From NCBI GenBank assembly GCA_045617625.1, contig JAZLJA010000011.1, positions 1 to 31,914 on the forward strand: 31,914 nucleotides of DNA. The letters are read 5' to 3'. Position numbers and translations under genes: made by a program. Positions 16,106-22,893 of this stretch are shown piece by piece (within the stretch, counting starts at the first letter, position 1; each line of letters starts with the position of its first letter). Below the pieces are notes generated by a model, which was given only the letters and a program-made list of their open reading frames with translations, had not been told where the DNA came from and searched no databases. Origin of the DNA: Firm-04 sp045617625. GTDB lineage: Bacteria; Bacillota; Clostridia; Oscillospirales; Ruminococcaceae.

Positions 16106-16312
16106 TCAATCAAAGAAGAAAATGTCCTCTACCGTGGCACCAAATACCTTCGCAATGTCCATCGCAAGCTTCAGCGAAGGATTGTATAGCCCCTTCTCCA
16201 AACGGATGATGGTCTCTCGGCGCACCCCAACCAAGTCTGCGAGGTCGCCCTGCTTCATGTCTGTTTTTGCACGATATTCCTTGAGTTTCGTATGCATTTG
16301 TGCTTCAGGCAT
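16106..16312 (-). CDS. XRE-family helix-turn-helix regulator
   Basis: 68 residues. It is a minimal Cro/CI-type DNA-binding domain: LKEYRAKTDMKQGDLADLVGVRRETIIRLEKGLYNPSLKLAMDIAKVF (written here only as outline; key parts are KQGDLADLVGV, RRETIIRLEKG, NPSLKLAMDIA), ending in GATVEDIFFFD. ATG 16312 is chosen because GAGG lies 9 bases upstream; ATG at 16297 would also give a normal family start but has no such site. It overlaps the upstream membrane-protein gene by 8 bases, so translation is probably coupled. It is third in a three-gene operon and the obvious candidate to bind the GTGA-N8-TCAC sites at the operon promoter (inference). Confidence 0.9.
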   Translation of the reverse strand: MPEAQMHTKLKEYRAKTDMKQGDLADLVGVRRETIIRLEKGLYNPSLKLAMDIAKVFGATVEDIFFFD

Positions 16313-16772
16313 CCGCATCACCCTCGCTTTCCTCGTTGAGCAGCTTTTTGAGCTGGAGCTCATTGTAGATCTCCATGCCGAGTTCCAGAATGCGCACAGC
16401 GACAAACAAGCCTATGCCTGCGACGAAGCAAACGATCGGTGACAGTGTGAGGCTCTTGCCAATCAGACCCCAGAAGCACAGGAAGCCGATTTCACCGAGC
16501 AATACTGCGAAAACAGCACGCTTCTGACGAGTCTCTACCAGTTCGTCAGGCTTTTCAAACTTGAACAGGCGGCTTTTCAGACTTTCCACCAGACAGAAGA
16601 ACATGAAGAAATAGAACAGCTTGCTCGGGGAAAGAATCGCCAAAAGAAGCAATGTGATTTCAAGCATAGAAGATACAATATCGACGAGAAGACTTGCTTT
16701 TGCGGATAATTGGATCGGGAAACGCTTGGAATCGGACGTTTTGGTGCTGGTTTGATTGTTTGTGGTGTTCAT
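16305..16772 (-). CDS. small integral membrane protein of unknown function
   Basis: 155 residues from ATG 16772 with GAGGAGG upstream. A polar start (about 1-24, rich in Asn/Thr/Ser) is followed by about four membrane segments, including LLVDIVSSMLEITLLLLAIL, LFYFFMFFCLVESL, AVFAVLLGEIGFLCFWGLI and PIVCFVAGIGLFVAVRIL, and an acidic tail. No family recognised. It lies 20 bases after the first gene of the operon and overlaps the XRE gene. A 4-segment protein next to an XRE regulator recalls the small membrane-protein/regulator pairs common in Clostridia, but no function can be assigned. Confidence 0.85.
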   Translation of the reverse strand: MNTTNNQTSTKTSDSKRFPIQLSAKASLLVDIVSSMLEITLLLLAILSPSKLFYFFMFFCLVESLKSRLFKFEKPDELVETRQKRAVFAVLLGEIGFLCFWGLIGKSLTLSPIVCFVAGIGLFVAVRILELGMEIYNELQLKKLLNEESEGDADA

Positions 16773-16792
16773 GATTATTCCTCCTCAATATT

Positions 16793-17305
16793 TTACTCGT
16801 CGTCGTCACCGATGACGGGTTTGTCCAGAATGACGTAAAACAGGCTCTGCAGCCCCGATTTCAGGAAAAACAGCATAAAAATGATCGTGGGAACCTGCTG
16901 TCTGTGAATCGTGAATGTGATGTCAATGCAGGTCATGACGACGAACAGCACCCAGCCGAGAAAGAACATCGTGCCCGATGCCATGCTGTTGGATTTCAGG
17001 CGAATTTCGCGGGCAAGTTCATCTTCCCCCTGCATTTTGTATTTCTTCAGGATGCGGAACATATACACGAAAAATACGATTGCTGCCGCAAATGCAATGC
17101 CGAGGATAATGAACGCGGGCGCGGACGGGGTGTCGAGCAATTTGCGTAAGCCGTTGCTGAATGTCACGAAGAAGCAAAGCACTGCAATGAGCAGCTCAGC
17201 AACGGCTGCCATCAGGTTCAATTTACGCAGCGGAAATGCGGGGCGGGCATCGGGGTGCGATACCATAAACATTTTTTCGAGTTCTTCCATATTTGATTTT
17301 TTCAT
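16793..17305 (-). CDS. small integral membrane protein with cytoplasmic DELAREIRLKS loop
   Basis: 170 residues from ATG 17305; CGGAGGA lies 8 bases upstream. About four membrane segments are arranged as two pairs (near 29-48 and 66-85; 110-130 and 136-158), with a charged loop between the pairs containing GEDELAREIRLKSNSMAS (about 93-110). That loop resembles the DERDxxIxxKA stretch of DUF2178/DUF6442-like membrane proteins, which often sit beside XRE regulators; the match is by memory and weak. It ends in IGDDDE. First gene of the operon, under the promoter at 17361-17389 and its operator array. Confidence 0.85.
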   Translation of the reverse strand: MKKSNMEELEKMFMVSHPDARPAFPLRKLNLMAAVAELLIAVLCFFVTFSNGLRKLLDTPSAPAFIILGIAFAAAIVFFVYMFRILKKYKMQGEDELAREIRLKSNSMASGTMFFLGWVLFVVMTCIDITFTIHRQQVPTIIFMLFFLKSGLQSLFYVILDKPVIGDDDE

Positions 17306-17360
17306 CAGATCGTCCTCCGTGTGGTTTGTTCAGGTGATGTATTTCTCACCTCATGTGACA

Positions 17361-17389
17361 AGTATATCACATAAAAATCGAAATGTCAA
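17361..17389 (-). promoter_or_regulatory. promoter for the membrane/membrane/XRE operon
   Basis: On the minus strand: perfect TTGACA (17389-17384), 17-base spacer, TATACT (17366-17361). The leader to ATG 17305 is about 50 bases. The promoter is embedded in the GTGA-N8-TCAC array. Confidence 0.88.
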
Positions 17390-17390
17390 C

Positions 17391-17418
17391 CCAAAAGTGA
17401 TAAATTTATCACTTTTGG
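17391..17418. repeat. perfect 28-bp palindrome (third operator-like site)
   Basis: The left arm CCAAAAGTGATAAA is the exact reverse complement of the right arm TTTATCACTTTTGG with no spacer. It contains the GTGA-N8-TCAC core and lies 2 bp upstream of the -35 box of the minus-strand promoter. Confidence 0.95.
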
Positions 17419-17524
17419 ATGAATGCACAACAGGTGATGTATTTGTCACATCATCTGCTGTGCAGCATGACGAATCCTGCCTGCAAAAATCGCTGCCCGA
17501 ACAGAACTTTTTTGCGGTTTCCCA

Positions 17525-17553
17525 TTGCTTTTTTGTGGGAGATGTGCTATAAT
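17525..17553 (+). promoter_or_regulatory. promoter of the ATP synthase operon
   Basis: TTGCTT (17525-17530), 17-base spacer, perfect TATAAT (17548-17553), about 30 bases before GTG 17585. The nearest GTGA-N8-TCAC site ends 75 bases upstream, so it probably does not block this promoter. Confidence 0.8.
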
Positions 17554-17584
17554 AAATAATGAATATCATCAAGGAGGTGCGGCG

Positions 17585-17983
17585 GTGGACAAAGCGGCAT
17601 TCATGGCGGAGTGGAAGATGCTCCTGCTGTGGGGGATATTGTTGGATGCGGCTGCCTATTTCATCAGCACATTCTTTTATGGTTTCACGCTGCGGTTTGC
17701 GCTTGGGCTGCTGATCGGCACAGCGGTCATGCTCATCAATCTGTGGATCTTGCAGTTCGGGCTGACTTTGGTGCTTTCAGAGGCAAAGCGGACAGGCAAG
17801 GCGAATATGAAGCTGCACAACAAATACTATGTAATTCGGCAGCTTGTGTTCTGCATCGGATTCGGTCTTGCGCTTTTCTTTTCCGATGCGGTCTCTCCGA
17901 TCGCCGCAGCAATTCCTGTATGCTACCCCAAACTGATCTATACAGCACAGGGTATATTTTGCAAATCCAAGATACAGCAATAG
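17585..17983 (+). CDS. atpI: ATP synthase subunit I-like protein (AtpI)
   Basis: 132 residues from GTG 17585, chosen for AAGGAGG 7 bases upstream; an in-frame ATG at 17525 lies inside the promoter. Four membrane segments: about 10-30, 33-58, 81-100 and 102-120, with the paired pattern FALGLLIGTAVMLINLWIL and YYVIRQLVFCIGFGLALFF typical of ATP synthase I proteins, which help assemble the c-ring and sometimes assist Mg2+ uptake. Position as first gene before atpB supports the call. Sequence conservation in this family is low, so the identification rests partly on context. Confidence 0.8.
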   Translation: MDKAAFMAEWKMLLLWGILLDAAAYFISTFFYGFTLRFALGLLIGTAVMLINLWILQFGLTLVLSEAKRTGKANMKLHNKYYVIRQLVFCIGFGLALFFSDAVSPIAAAIPVCYPKLIYTAQGIFCKSKIQQ

Positions 17984-18002
17984 GAGGTGAGACACAACAT
18001 CT

Positions 18003-18761
18003 ATGAAACTACCAGAGTTCCTGAAAGGCTCTTCGGAGCTGAGTGTTACAGGTCCTAAAATCATTGCCTCGTTTGACGTGTTCGGCGTGACCATCAACTT
18101 CACCGAAACCATTGTGCTTGAGTGGATCGTCATGGCAGCGATTCTGTTCGCGGCATGGTTTTTGACGCGCAATCTGAAAGTCAGGGGCATTTCCAAGCGG
18201 CAGGCGATTGCAGAATGGGCTGTCGAAGCGATCACGAATCTCGTCACCGATTCGATGGGTTCGCAGTGGAAACATTATACTCCGTATATCGCCACACAGT
18301 TTTCGTTCCTCATCTGCGGCAGTCTGCTCAGTCTGACAGGTCTGCGTGCGGTGACATCCGATTATTCGGTGCTGCTTGCATGGGCGATTGTTTCGTTCGT
18401 GATAATCACGGCAACGAAAATTCGCTCGGGCGGCGTGGGCGGCTATCTGAAAGGAATGCTCGACCCGATCCCCGTCATGCTCCCCATGAACATCGTGAGC
18501 GAGTTTGCGACCCCGATTGCGCTTTCCTTCCGTCATTTCGGAAATATCGCAGGCGGCAGCGTCATCATGGCACTGGTCTACTGCGGTCTGACAGGGCTGA
18601 GCCATTTGGTCGGCTTGCAGATCCCGATTTTCACTGTGGGTATTCCCGCGGTGCTGTCGCTCTATTTCGATTTGTTTTCCGATTTCATTCAGGCATTCAT
18701 TTTCTGTATGCTGACGATGGTTTACATCAGCAATGCTGCGGATGACGGAAGCAGTGCATGA
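18003..18761 (+). CDS. atpB: F-type ATP synthase subunit a
   Basis: 252 residues, five to six membrane segments. It forms the stator half-channels beside the c-ring. The essential arginine is R177 within LSFRHFGNIAGG (the usual motif is LxxRLFGNxxAG). MLPMNIVSEFATPIAL and the final IQAFIFCMLTMVYISNA are also typical of subunit a. The start ATG 18003 has AGGAGGTGAG about 15 bases upstream, a long spacing, but no better in-frame start is seen. 19 bases separate it from atpI. Confidence 0.96.
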   Translation: MKLPEFLKGSSELSVTGPKIIASFDVFGVTINFTETIVLEWIVMAAILFAAWFLTRNLKVRGISKRQAIAEWAVEAITNLVTDSMGSQWKHYTPYIATQFSFLICGSLLSLTGLRAVTSDYSVLLAWAIVSFVIITATKIRSGGVGGYLKGMLDPIPVMLPMNIVSEFATPIALSFRHFGNIAGGSVIMALVYCGLTGLSHLVGLQIPIFTVGIPAVLSLYFDLFSDFIQAFIFCMLTMVYISNAADDGSSA

Positions 18762-18823
18762 TGATCCCGTATGTTCATTCATTTTGATTCTCATGAAAAA
18801 ATTTTTTTGGAGGTATTTTAACT

Positions 18824-19084
18824 ATGGACACCACAAATATTGCAGAGGCATTGATTTACGCAGGTTCGGCAATCGGCGCAGGACTTGCTATGATTTCGGG
18901 TTTCGGTCCCGGTATCGGTGAAGGTTACGCCGTCGGCAAGGCTTGTGAAGCAATCGCAAGACAGCCTGAGGCTTCGGGTGCTGTCACCAGAACGATGTTC
19001 GTCGGCTGTGCCGTTGCGGAAACCACCGGTATTTACGGCTTCGTTGTCGCTCTTCTGCTGATGCTCCTCAAGCCGTTCACCTGA
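18824..19084 (+). CDS. atpE: F-type ATP synthase subunit c, two-carboxylate type
   Basis: 86 residues, two membrane helices joined by the ARQPEA loop (45-50), forming the rotor ring. The ion-binding helix reads VAETTGIYGF, giving V64, E66, T67 and Y71, the counterparts of V63, E65, S66 and Y70 in the Na+-binding c subunit of Ilyobacter tartaricus. The Q32 counterpart is E33 (GIGEGYA), so two carboxylates face the site, as described for Fusobacterium nucleatum. This suggests Na+ coupling (inference; H+ is not excluded). TTTTTTTGGAGG precedes ATG 18824. Confidence 0.97.
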   Translation: MDTTNIAEALIYAGSAIGAGLAMISGFGPGIGEGYAVGKACEAIARQPEASGAVTRTMFVGCAVAETTGIYGFVVALLLMLLKPFT

Positions 19085-19128
19085 TATTCGGCGGCATTTG
19101 AGAACATAACAGGAAGAAAGGCGAGAAT

Positions 19129-19626
19129 ATGCTGGATTTTTTATCCTTTGATATCGGCACGATTTTGTTCTCGTGGCTCAATTTGCTGCTTTTGTTTTTC
19201 GGGCTCAAGCATTTTCTGTTCAAGCCGGTGAATGACATTCTGGAAAAGCGTCAGGCGATGGTTGACCAGAGCATCACAGCGGCTGAAAATGCACAAACCG
19301 AAGCAGAAGCTGCAAAAACCGAATATACCCAGAAGCTTTCCAACGCCAAGGAGGAATCCGCGGAAATGCTCCGAAAGGCAACGAAAAAGGCGCAGCAGCG
19401 CTCGGATGAGATTGTCGCGGCAGCAAAGGAGGAAGCAGCAGGGATTATGGCGCGGAATACGGAATCGCTTGAACGCGAAAAGCGGAGAGCAGAAAACGAA
19501 CTGCGCGGCACGGTCTCCGAGCTTGCCGTCATGATGGCGGAAAAGGTCGTGGAGCGTGAGGTCAAACCCGAGGATCATAAACGACTGATTGACGAATTTA
19601 TCGACGCGGTAGGTGATGCAGAGTGA
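19129..19626 (+). CDS. atpF: F-type ATP synthase subunit b
   Basis: 165 residues. An N-terminal membrane segment (about 5-26, LFSWLNLLLLFFGLKHFLF) is followed by a long charged, Ala/Glu/Lys-rich helix (about 35-150) that dimerises as the peripheral stalk. FLFKPVNDILEKRQAMVD after the membrane helix is the usual family motif. It lies between atpE and atpH, and its stop codon overlaps the atpH start by 4 bases (GTGA). Confidence 0.95.
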   Translation: MLDFLSFDIGTILFSWLNLLLLFFGLKHFLFKPVNDILEKRQAMVDQSITAAENAQTEAEAAKTEYTQKLSNAKEESAEMLRKATKKAQQRSDEIVAAAKEEAAGIMARNTESLEREKRRAENELRGTVSELAVMMAEKVVEREVKPEDHKRLIDEFIDAVGDAE

Positions 19627-20159
19627 GTAACGAGATCACCACGGTTTATGCAAATGCGCTGTTTTCGCTGGCGAAAGAGCAGGGCGATTCGGTTTTGCAG
19701 CAAACACGCTCCGATCTGCGCGAGTGCGCAGTGCTGTTTTCGCTGCATCCCGATCTGCCGCGTTTGCTTTCACTGCCCACCCTCTCCGTGGAGGAACGTC
19801 TCTCCACGGCAAAGAAGATCTTTGGTGAGGAGGGGCTTGCCTGCCGCCTGCTGTTTTTGCTCATTGATCACGGCAGAGTCACGTTTCTGGGCGAAATCGC
19901 CGATGCGTTTGACGCGCTGATGCTCGAAGAACGGAATATGGTGCAGGTGCAGGTGATATCGGCAGTGCCGCTGACAGACTCGCAGGAGGCAAAGCTGATT
20001 GCAAGCTTGCAGCGCAAACTGCAAAAAAGCGTGTGGCTCACGAAAAAAATCGACCGCAGCATTTTGGGCGGCGTTGTGGTGCAGTATGGCGACACACGCC
20101 TTGACAACAGCCTCAAAACGCGTCTCGATTCGCTGAAAACAGCACTTGCGGTCAAATAA
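19623..20159 (+). CDS. atpH: F-type ATP synthase subunit delta
   Basis: 178 residues starting with GTG that overlaps the atpF stop. Helical N-terminal domain (VYANALFSLAKEQG at about 8-21) and C-terminal strand-helix region with LGGVVVQYGDTRLDNSLKTRLDSLK (motif GGVVVQYGDTRLDNSLK), which is the family signature. It links F1 to the peripheral stalk. Normal length. Confidence 0.95.
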   Translation: MSNEITTVYANALFSLAKEQGDSVLQQTRSDLRECAVLFSLHPDLPRLLSLPTLSVEERLSTAKKIFGEEGLACRLLFLLIDHGRVTFLGEIADAFDALMLEERNMVQVQVISAVPLTDSQEAKLIASLQRKLQKSVWLTKKIDRSILGGVVVQYGDTRLDNSLKTRLDSLKTALAVK

Positions 20160-20192
20160 TCTGAATGACAGGAACTATTTAGAAGGTGAAAT

Positions 20193-21698
20193 ATGAATTT
20201 ACGACCTGATGAAATCACAGGCATCATCAAGGAGCAGCTCAAAAACTATGAGGCAAAGCTGAACCTTGCGGATGTCGGCACGGTCATCACCGTGGGCGAC
20301 GGCATCGCCAATGTTCACGGGCTGGAACAGTGTATGTCGGGCGAACTGCTGGAATTTGAAGGCGGCATCTCGGGCATGGCACTGAACCTTGAACATGATT
20401 TTGTGGGCGCGGTGCTGCTCGGCTCCGATAAGGATATCAAAGAGGGCTCCACGGTTCGCAGAACGAAGAAAATCGTGTCGGTGCCTGTGGGCGATGAACT
20501 GCTCGGACGCGTGGTCAATGCACTGGGCGAGCCGATCGACGGCAAGGGTGCTGTCATGGCAACAAAATCCATGCCGATCGAAAAAATCGCACCCGGCATC
20601 ATCACAAGAAAATCGGTGCACACCCCGATGCAGACAGGCATCAAGGCAATTGACTCCATGATCCCGATTGGCAGAGGTCAGCGTGAGCTGATCATCGGAG
20701 ACCGTCAGACGGGCAAAACCACCATTGCACTGGATACCATTATGAATCAGCGCGGCAAGGATGTCATCTGCATCTATGTCGCCATCGGACAGAAGCGTTC
20801 GACGGTTGCAAATGTCGTCGAGACACTGACCAGGTCGGGCGCGATGGATTATACCATCATCGTTTCGGCAACGGCTTCAGAGCTTGCGCCGCTGCAATAT
20901 ATCGCACCCTATTCGGGCTGCACGATGGGCGAATATTTCGTCGAGCAGGGCAAGGATGTGCTGGTGATCTACGATGATCTCTCCAAGCACGCAGTCGCTT
21001 ACCGTACCCTTTCGCTGCTGCTGAAGCGTCCTCCGGGGCGTGAGGCTTATCCGGGCGATGTGTTCTATCTCCATTCGAGACTGCTGGAACGTGCCTGCTG
21101 TCTCAATGAGAATTACGGCGGCGGTTCTCTCACCGCACTGCCGATCATCGAAACACAGGCGGGCGATGTCTCAGCTTATATTCCGACCAACGTCATTTCC
21201 ATCACCGACGGACAGATTTTCCTTGAAACGGATCTGTTCAATGCGGGCGTGCGTCCTGCGGTCAACCCCGGTATCTCGGTTTCCCGTGTCGGTTCTGCCG
21301 CACAAATCCCTGCGATGAAAAAGGTGTCGGGCTCTTTGAAGCTGACCTATTCGCAGTACCGCGAATTGCAGGCGTTTTCACAGTTTGGCTCCGATCTGGA
21401 TAAGGATACCAAGGAGCGGCTTGCAAAGGGCGAACGTGTCGTGGAAGTGCTGAAACAGGGCAAGAGCAGTCCGCTCTCCGCAGCGCATCAGGTGTGCATC
21501 ATCTACGCGGTGGTCAACAATATGCTGCGTGAAGTGCCCATCGGGCGCGTTGCCGAGTTTGAAACCGCGCTGCTCGAGGAAATCGACGCCTGCCACAGCG
21601 AGATCATCGCATCCATTGAAGAAACGGGCAAACTTCTGCCCGAGATCGAGGAGCAGCTCAAAACCGTCATCACCGAGTTTGTGCAGAGCTTTGTCTGA
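20193..21698 (+). CDS. atpA: F-type ATP synthase subunit alpha
   Basis: 501 residues, full length. It forms the non-catalytic nucleotide-binding subunits of F1. Walker A GDRQTGKT is at 169-176, followed by ICIYVAIGQKRSTVANVV, and the signature PAVNPGISVSRVGSAAQIPAMK is present near 365-385. AGAAGGTGA precedes ATG 20193 (33 bases after atpH). No odd residues noticed. Confidence 0.98.
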   Translation: MNLRPDEITGIIKEQLKNYEAKLNLADVGTVITVGDGIANVHGLEQCMSGELLEFEGGISGMALNLEHDFVGAVLLGSDKDIKEGSTVRRTKKIVSVPVGDELLGRVVNALGEPIDGKGAVMATKSMPIEKIAPGIITRKSVHTPMQTGIKAIDSMIPIGRGQRELIIGDRQTGKTTIALDTIMNQRGKDVICIYVAIGQKRSTVANVVETLTRSGAMDYTIIVSATASELAPLQYIAPYSGCTMGEYFVEQGKDVLVIYDDLSKHAVAYRTLSLLLKRPPGREAYPGDVFYLHSRLLERACCLNENYGGGSLTALPIIETQAGDVSAYIPTNVISITDGQIFLETDLFNAGVRPAVNPGISVSRVGSAAQIPAMKKVSGSLKLTYSQYRELQAFSQFGSDLDKDTKERLAKGERVVEVLKQGKSSPLSAAHQVCIIYAVVNNMLREVPIGRVAEFETALLEEIDACHSEIIASIEETGKLLPEIEEQLKTVITEFVQSFV

Positions 21699-21717
21699 AC
21701 AGAGGAGGGCTTGATAC

Positions 21718-22587
21718 ATGGCTGCATCCAACATGAAAGCAATCAAGCGGCGCATCAAAAGCGTGGAAAGCACCATGCAGATCACTAAGGCAATGGAACT
21801 GGTGTCATCCTCCAAGCTGCGCCGTGCCAAGGAGCGTGCCGAATCGGCTGCGCCCTATTTCGATCTGCTCTATCAGACCATGAGCGAGATCACCGCCGAG
21901 GCAAACGGGTTTCGTTCCGTATTCACGGAGCTGCGCGAAAGCGGCGCGGCACTGCTGATCGTCATGGCAGGTGACAGAGGTCTGGCAGGCGGATTCAATC
22001 TCAATGTGTTTCGCTGTGCCGATGCCCGCATCAAGGAATTGGAATCGCTGGGCAGAGAAGTTATTCTGATGACGATCGGCAAAAAATCCGCGGAGCATTA
22101 CGCGAAATTCTCAAACCGTGTTCTGGCACATTTTGAGGACATCGGCGAAACCGTCACGACGTATTCAACCCTGACGATGGCGGAAAAGATTTTGCATCTG
22201 TTCAAGGAGGGGCATCTTTCACTGGTGGAGGTTTTCTTCACGAACATGGTGTCGCCGCTTTTGCAGGAGGCAAGACAGATGACCGTCGTTCCTGTGCCGA
22301 ATATGGAACAGGCAGGCGAGGGCGTGCAAAGTCTGACGGAATATGAGCCGAGCCCCGAGGCGGTGTTTGACAGCCTCATCCCGAAGTATCTTTCGGGTAT
22401 TCTTTACTGCACGATCGTGGATACCTACGCATCGGAGCAGGCGGCACGCCGCATGGCGATGGAGAATGCGTCGGACAACGCACAGGAAATGATCGACGAC
22501 CTCTCACTGCGGTATAATCGTGCGCGTCAGGCGGCGATCACGCAGGAATTGACGGAAATCGTCAGCGGTGCCAATGCACAGGGATGA
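21718..22587 (+). CDS. atpG: F-type ATP synthase subunit gamma
   Basis: 289 residues. The N-terminal helix MKAIKRRIKSVESTMQITKAMELVSSSKLRRA and the C-terminal helix MAMENASDNAQEMIDDLSLRYNRARQAAITQELTEIVSGA (seen as ITKAMELVSSSKLRRA and NRARQAAITQELTEI) form the coiled-coil shaft. The family signature ITQELTEIVSGA is at the C-terminus. RBS GGAGG precedes ATG. After this gene the operon is interrupted by a 306-base spacer with repeats before atpD. Confidence 0.97.
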   Translation: MAASNMKAIKRRIKSVESTMQITKAMELVSSSKLRRAKERAESAAPYFDLLYQTMSEITAEANGFRSVFTELRESGAALLIVMAGDRGLAGGFNLNVFRCADARIKELESLGREVILMTIGKKSAEHYAKFSNRVLAHFEDIGETVTTYSTLTMAEKILHLFKEGHLSLVEVFFTNMVSPLLQEARQMTVVPVPNMEQAGEGVQSLTEYEPSPEAVFDSLIPKYLSGILYCTIVDTYASEQAARRMAMENASDNAQEMIDDLSLRYNRARQAAITQELTEIVSGANAQG

Positions 22588-22667
22588 TAGGTGTGCCTGC
22601 GGCGCATTGGTAAAGGGGACTCCCATGTTTCGCAAAGCGAAACGGTGCAGTTTGCTTCGCAAACGTG

Positions 22668-22720
22668 CCGCCCCAAACCCCTGCCAAAGGGATACTATCC
22701 CTTTGGAATCCCATTATAAA
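22668..22720 (+). repeat. dispersed intergenic repeat, type B, copy 2 (within atp operon)
   Basis: CCGCCCCAAACCCCTGCC, AAAGGGATACTATCCCTTT (hairpin) and GGAATCCCATTATAA match the copy at 27971-28030 closely. Just upstream are two further small hairpins, GTTTCGC/GCGAAAC (22627-22643) and GTTTGC/GCAAAC (22650-22664). Confidence 0.8.
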
Positions 22721-22744
22721 TAAGGCATGACACGCGAAGCGAAA

Positions 22745-22796
22745 TCAAAGTTTCGGGCAAGCCTTTTCAAAGGCTTGCAGGGTCGAGGAAACCCTA
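22745..22796 (+). repeat. dispersed intergenic repeat, type A, copy 2 (within atp operon)
   Basis: CAAAGTTTCGGG, the CAAGCCTTTTCAAAGGCTTG hairpin and CAGGGTCGAGGAAACCC. The hairpin arms carry compensating changes relative to copies 1 and 3 (CAAGCTTTT to CAAGCCTTT with AAAGCTTG to AAAGGCTTG), which suggests the stem is maintained. Confidence 0.78.
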
Positions 22797-22893
22797 TGAA
22801 GGGGCTCCCTCCACGGTGTTCCCCTTATCAAGCAAGCGAAATACCTTTTTCACGCAGAAAACAGAATAACAACAATGAAAGTGAGCTGCATAT

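Larger units (their letters stand above)
17332..17451 (-). promoter_or_regulatory. array of four GTGA-N8-TCAC operator-like sites
   Basis: Four 16-bp inverted repeats of the form GTGA-N8-TCAC lie at 17334-17349, 17355-17370, 17397-17412 and 17434-17449. Their flanks extend the symmetry (AGGTGA/TCACCT; ATGTGA/TCACAT; a 28-bp palindrome for the third). Centres are 21, 42 and 37 bp apart, so the first three are in helical phase. Site 2 covers the -10 box of the minus-strand promoter, site 3 abuts its -35 box and site 1 lies just after the start point, a layout typical of repression. Confidence 0.8.

Noticed and set aside
17332..17451. CRP-type (TGTGA-N6-TCACA) binding sites
   Set aside because: The spacing is N8 between GTGA and TCAC, or N8 in TGTGA-N8-TCACA for site 2, not N6, and the organism type is unlikely to use classical CRP control.
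17525..17584. N-terminal extension of AtpI to an ATG at 17525
   Set aside because: The region is the promoter itself, and the GTG at 17585 has AAGGAGG at ideal spacing.
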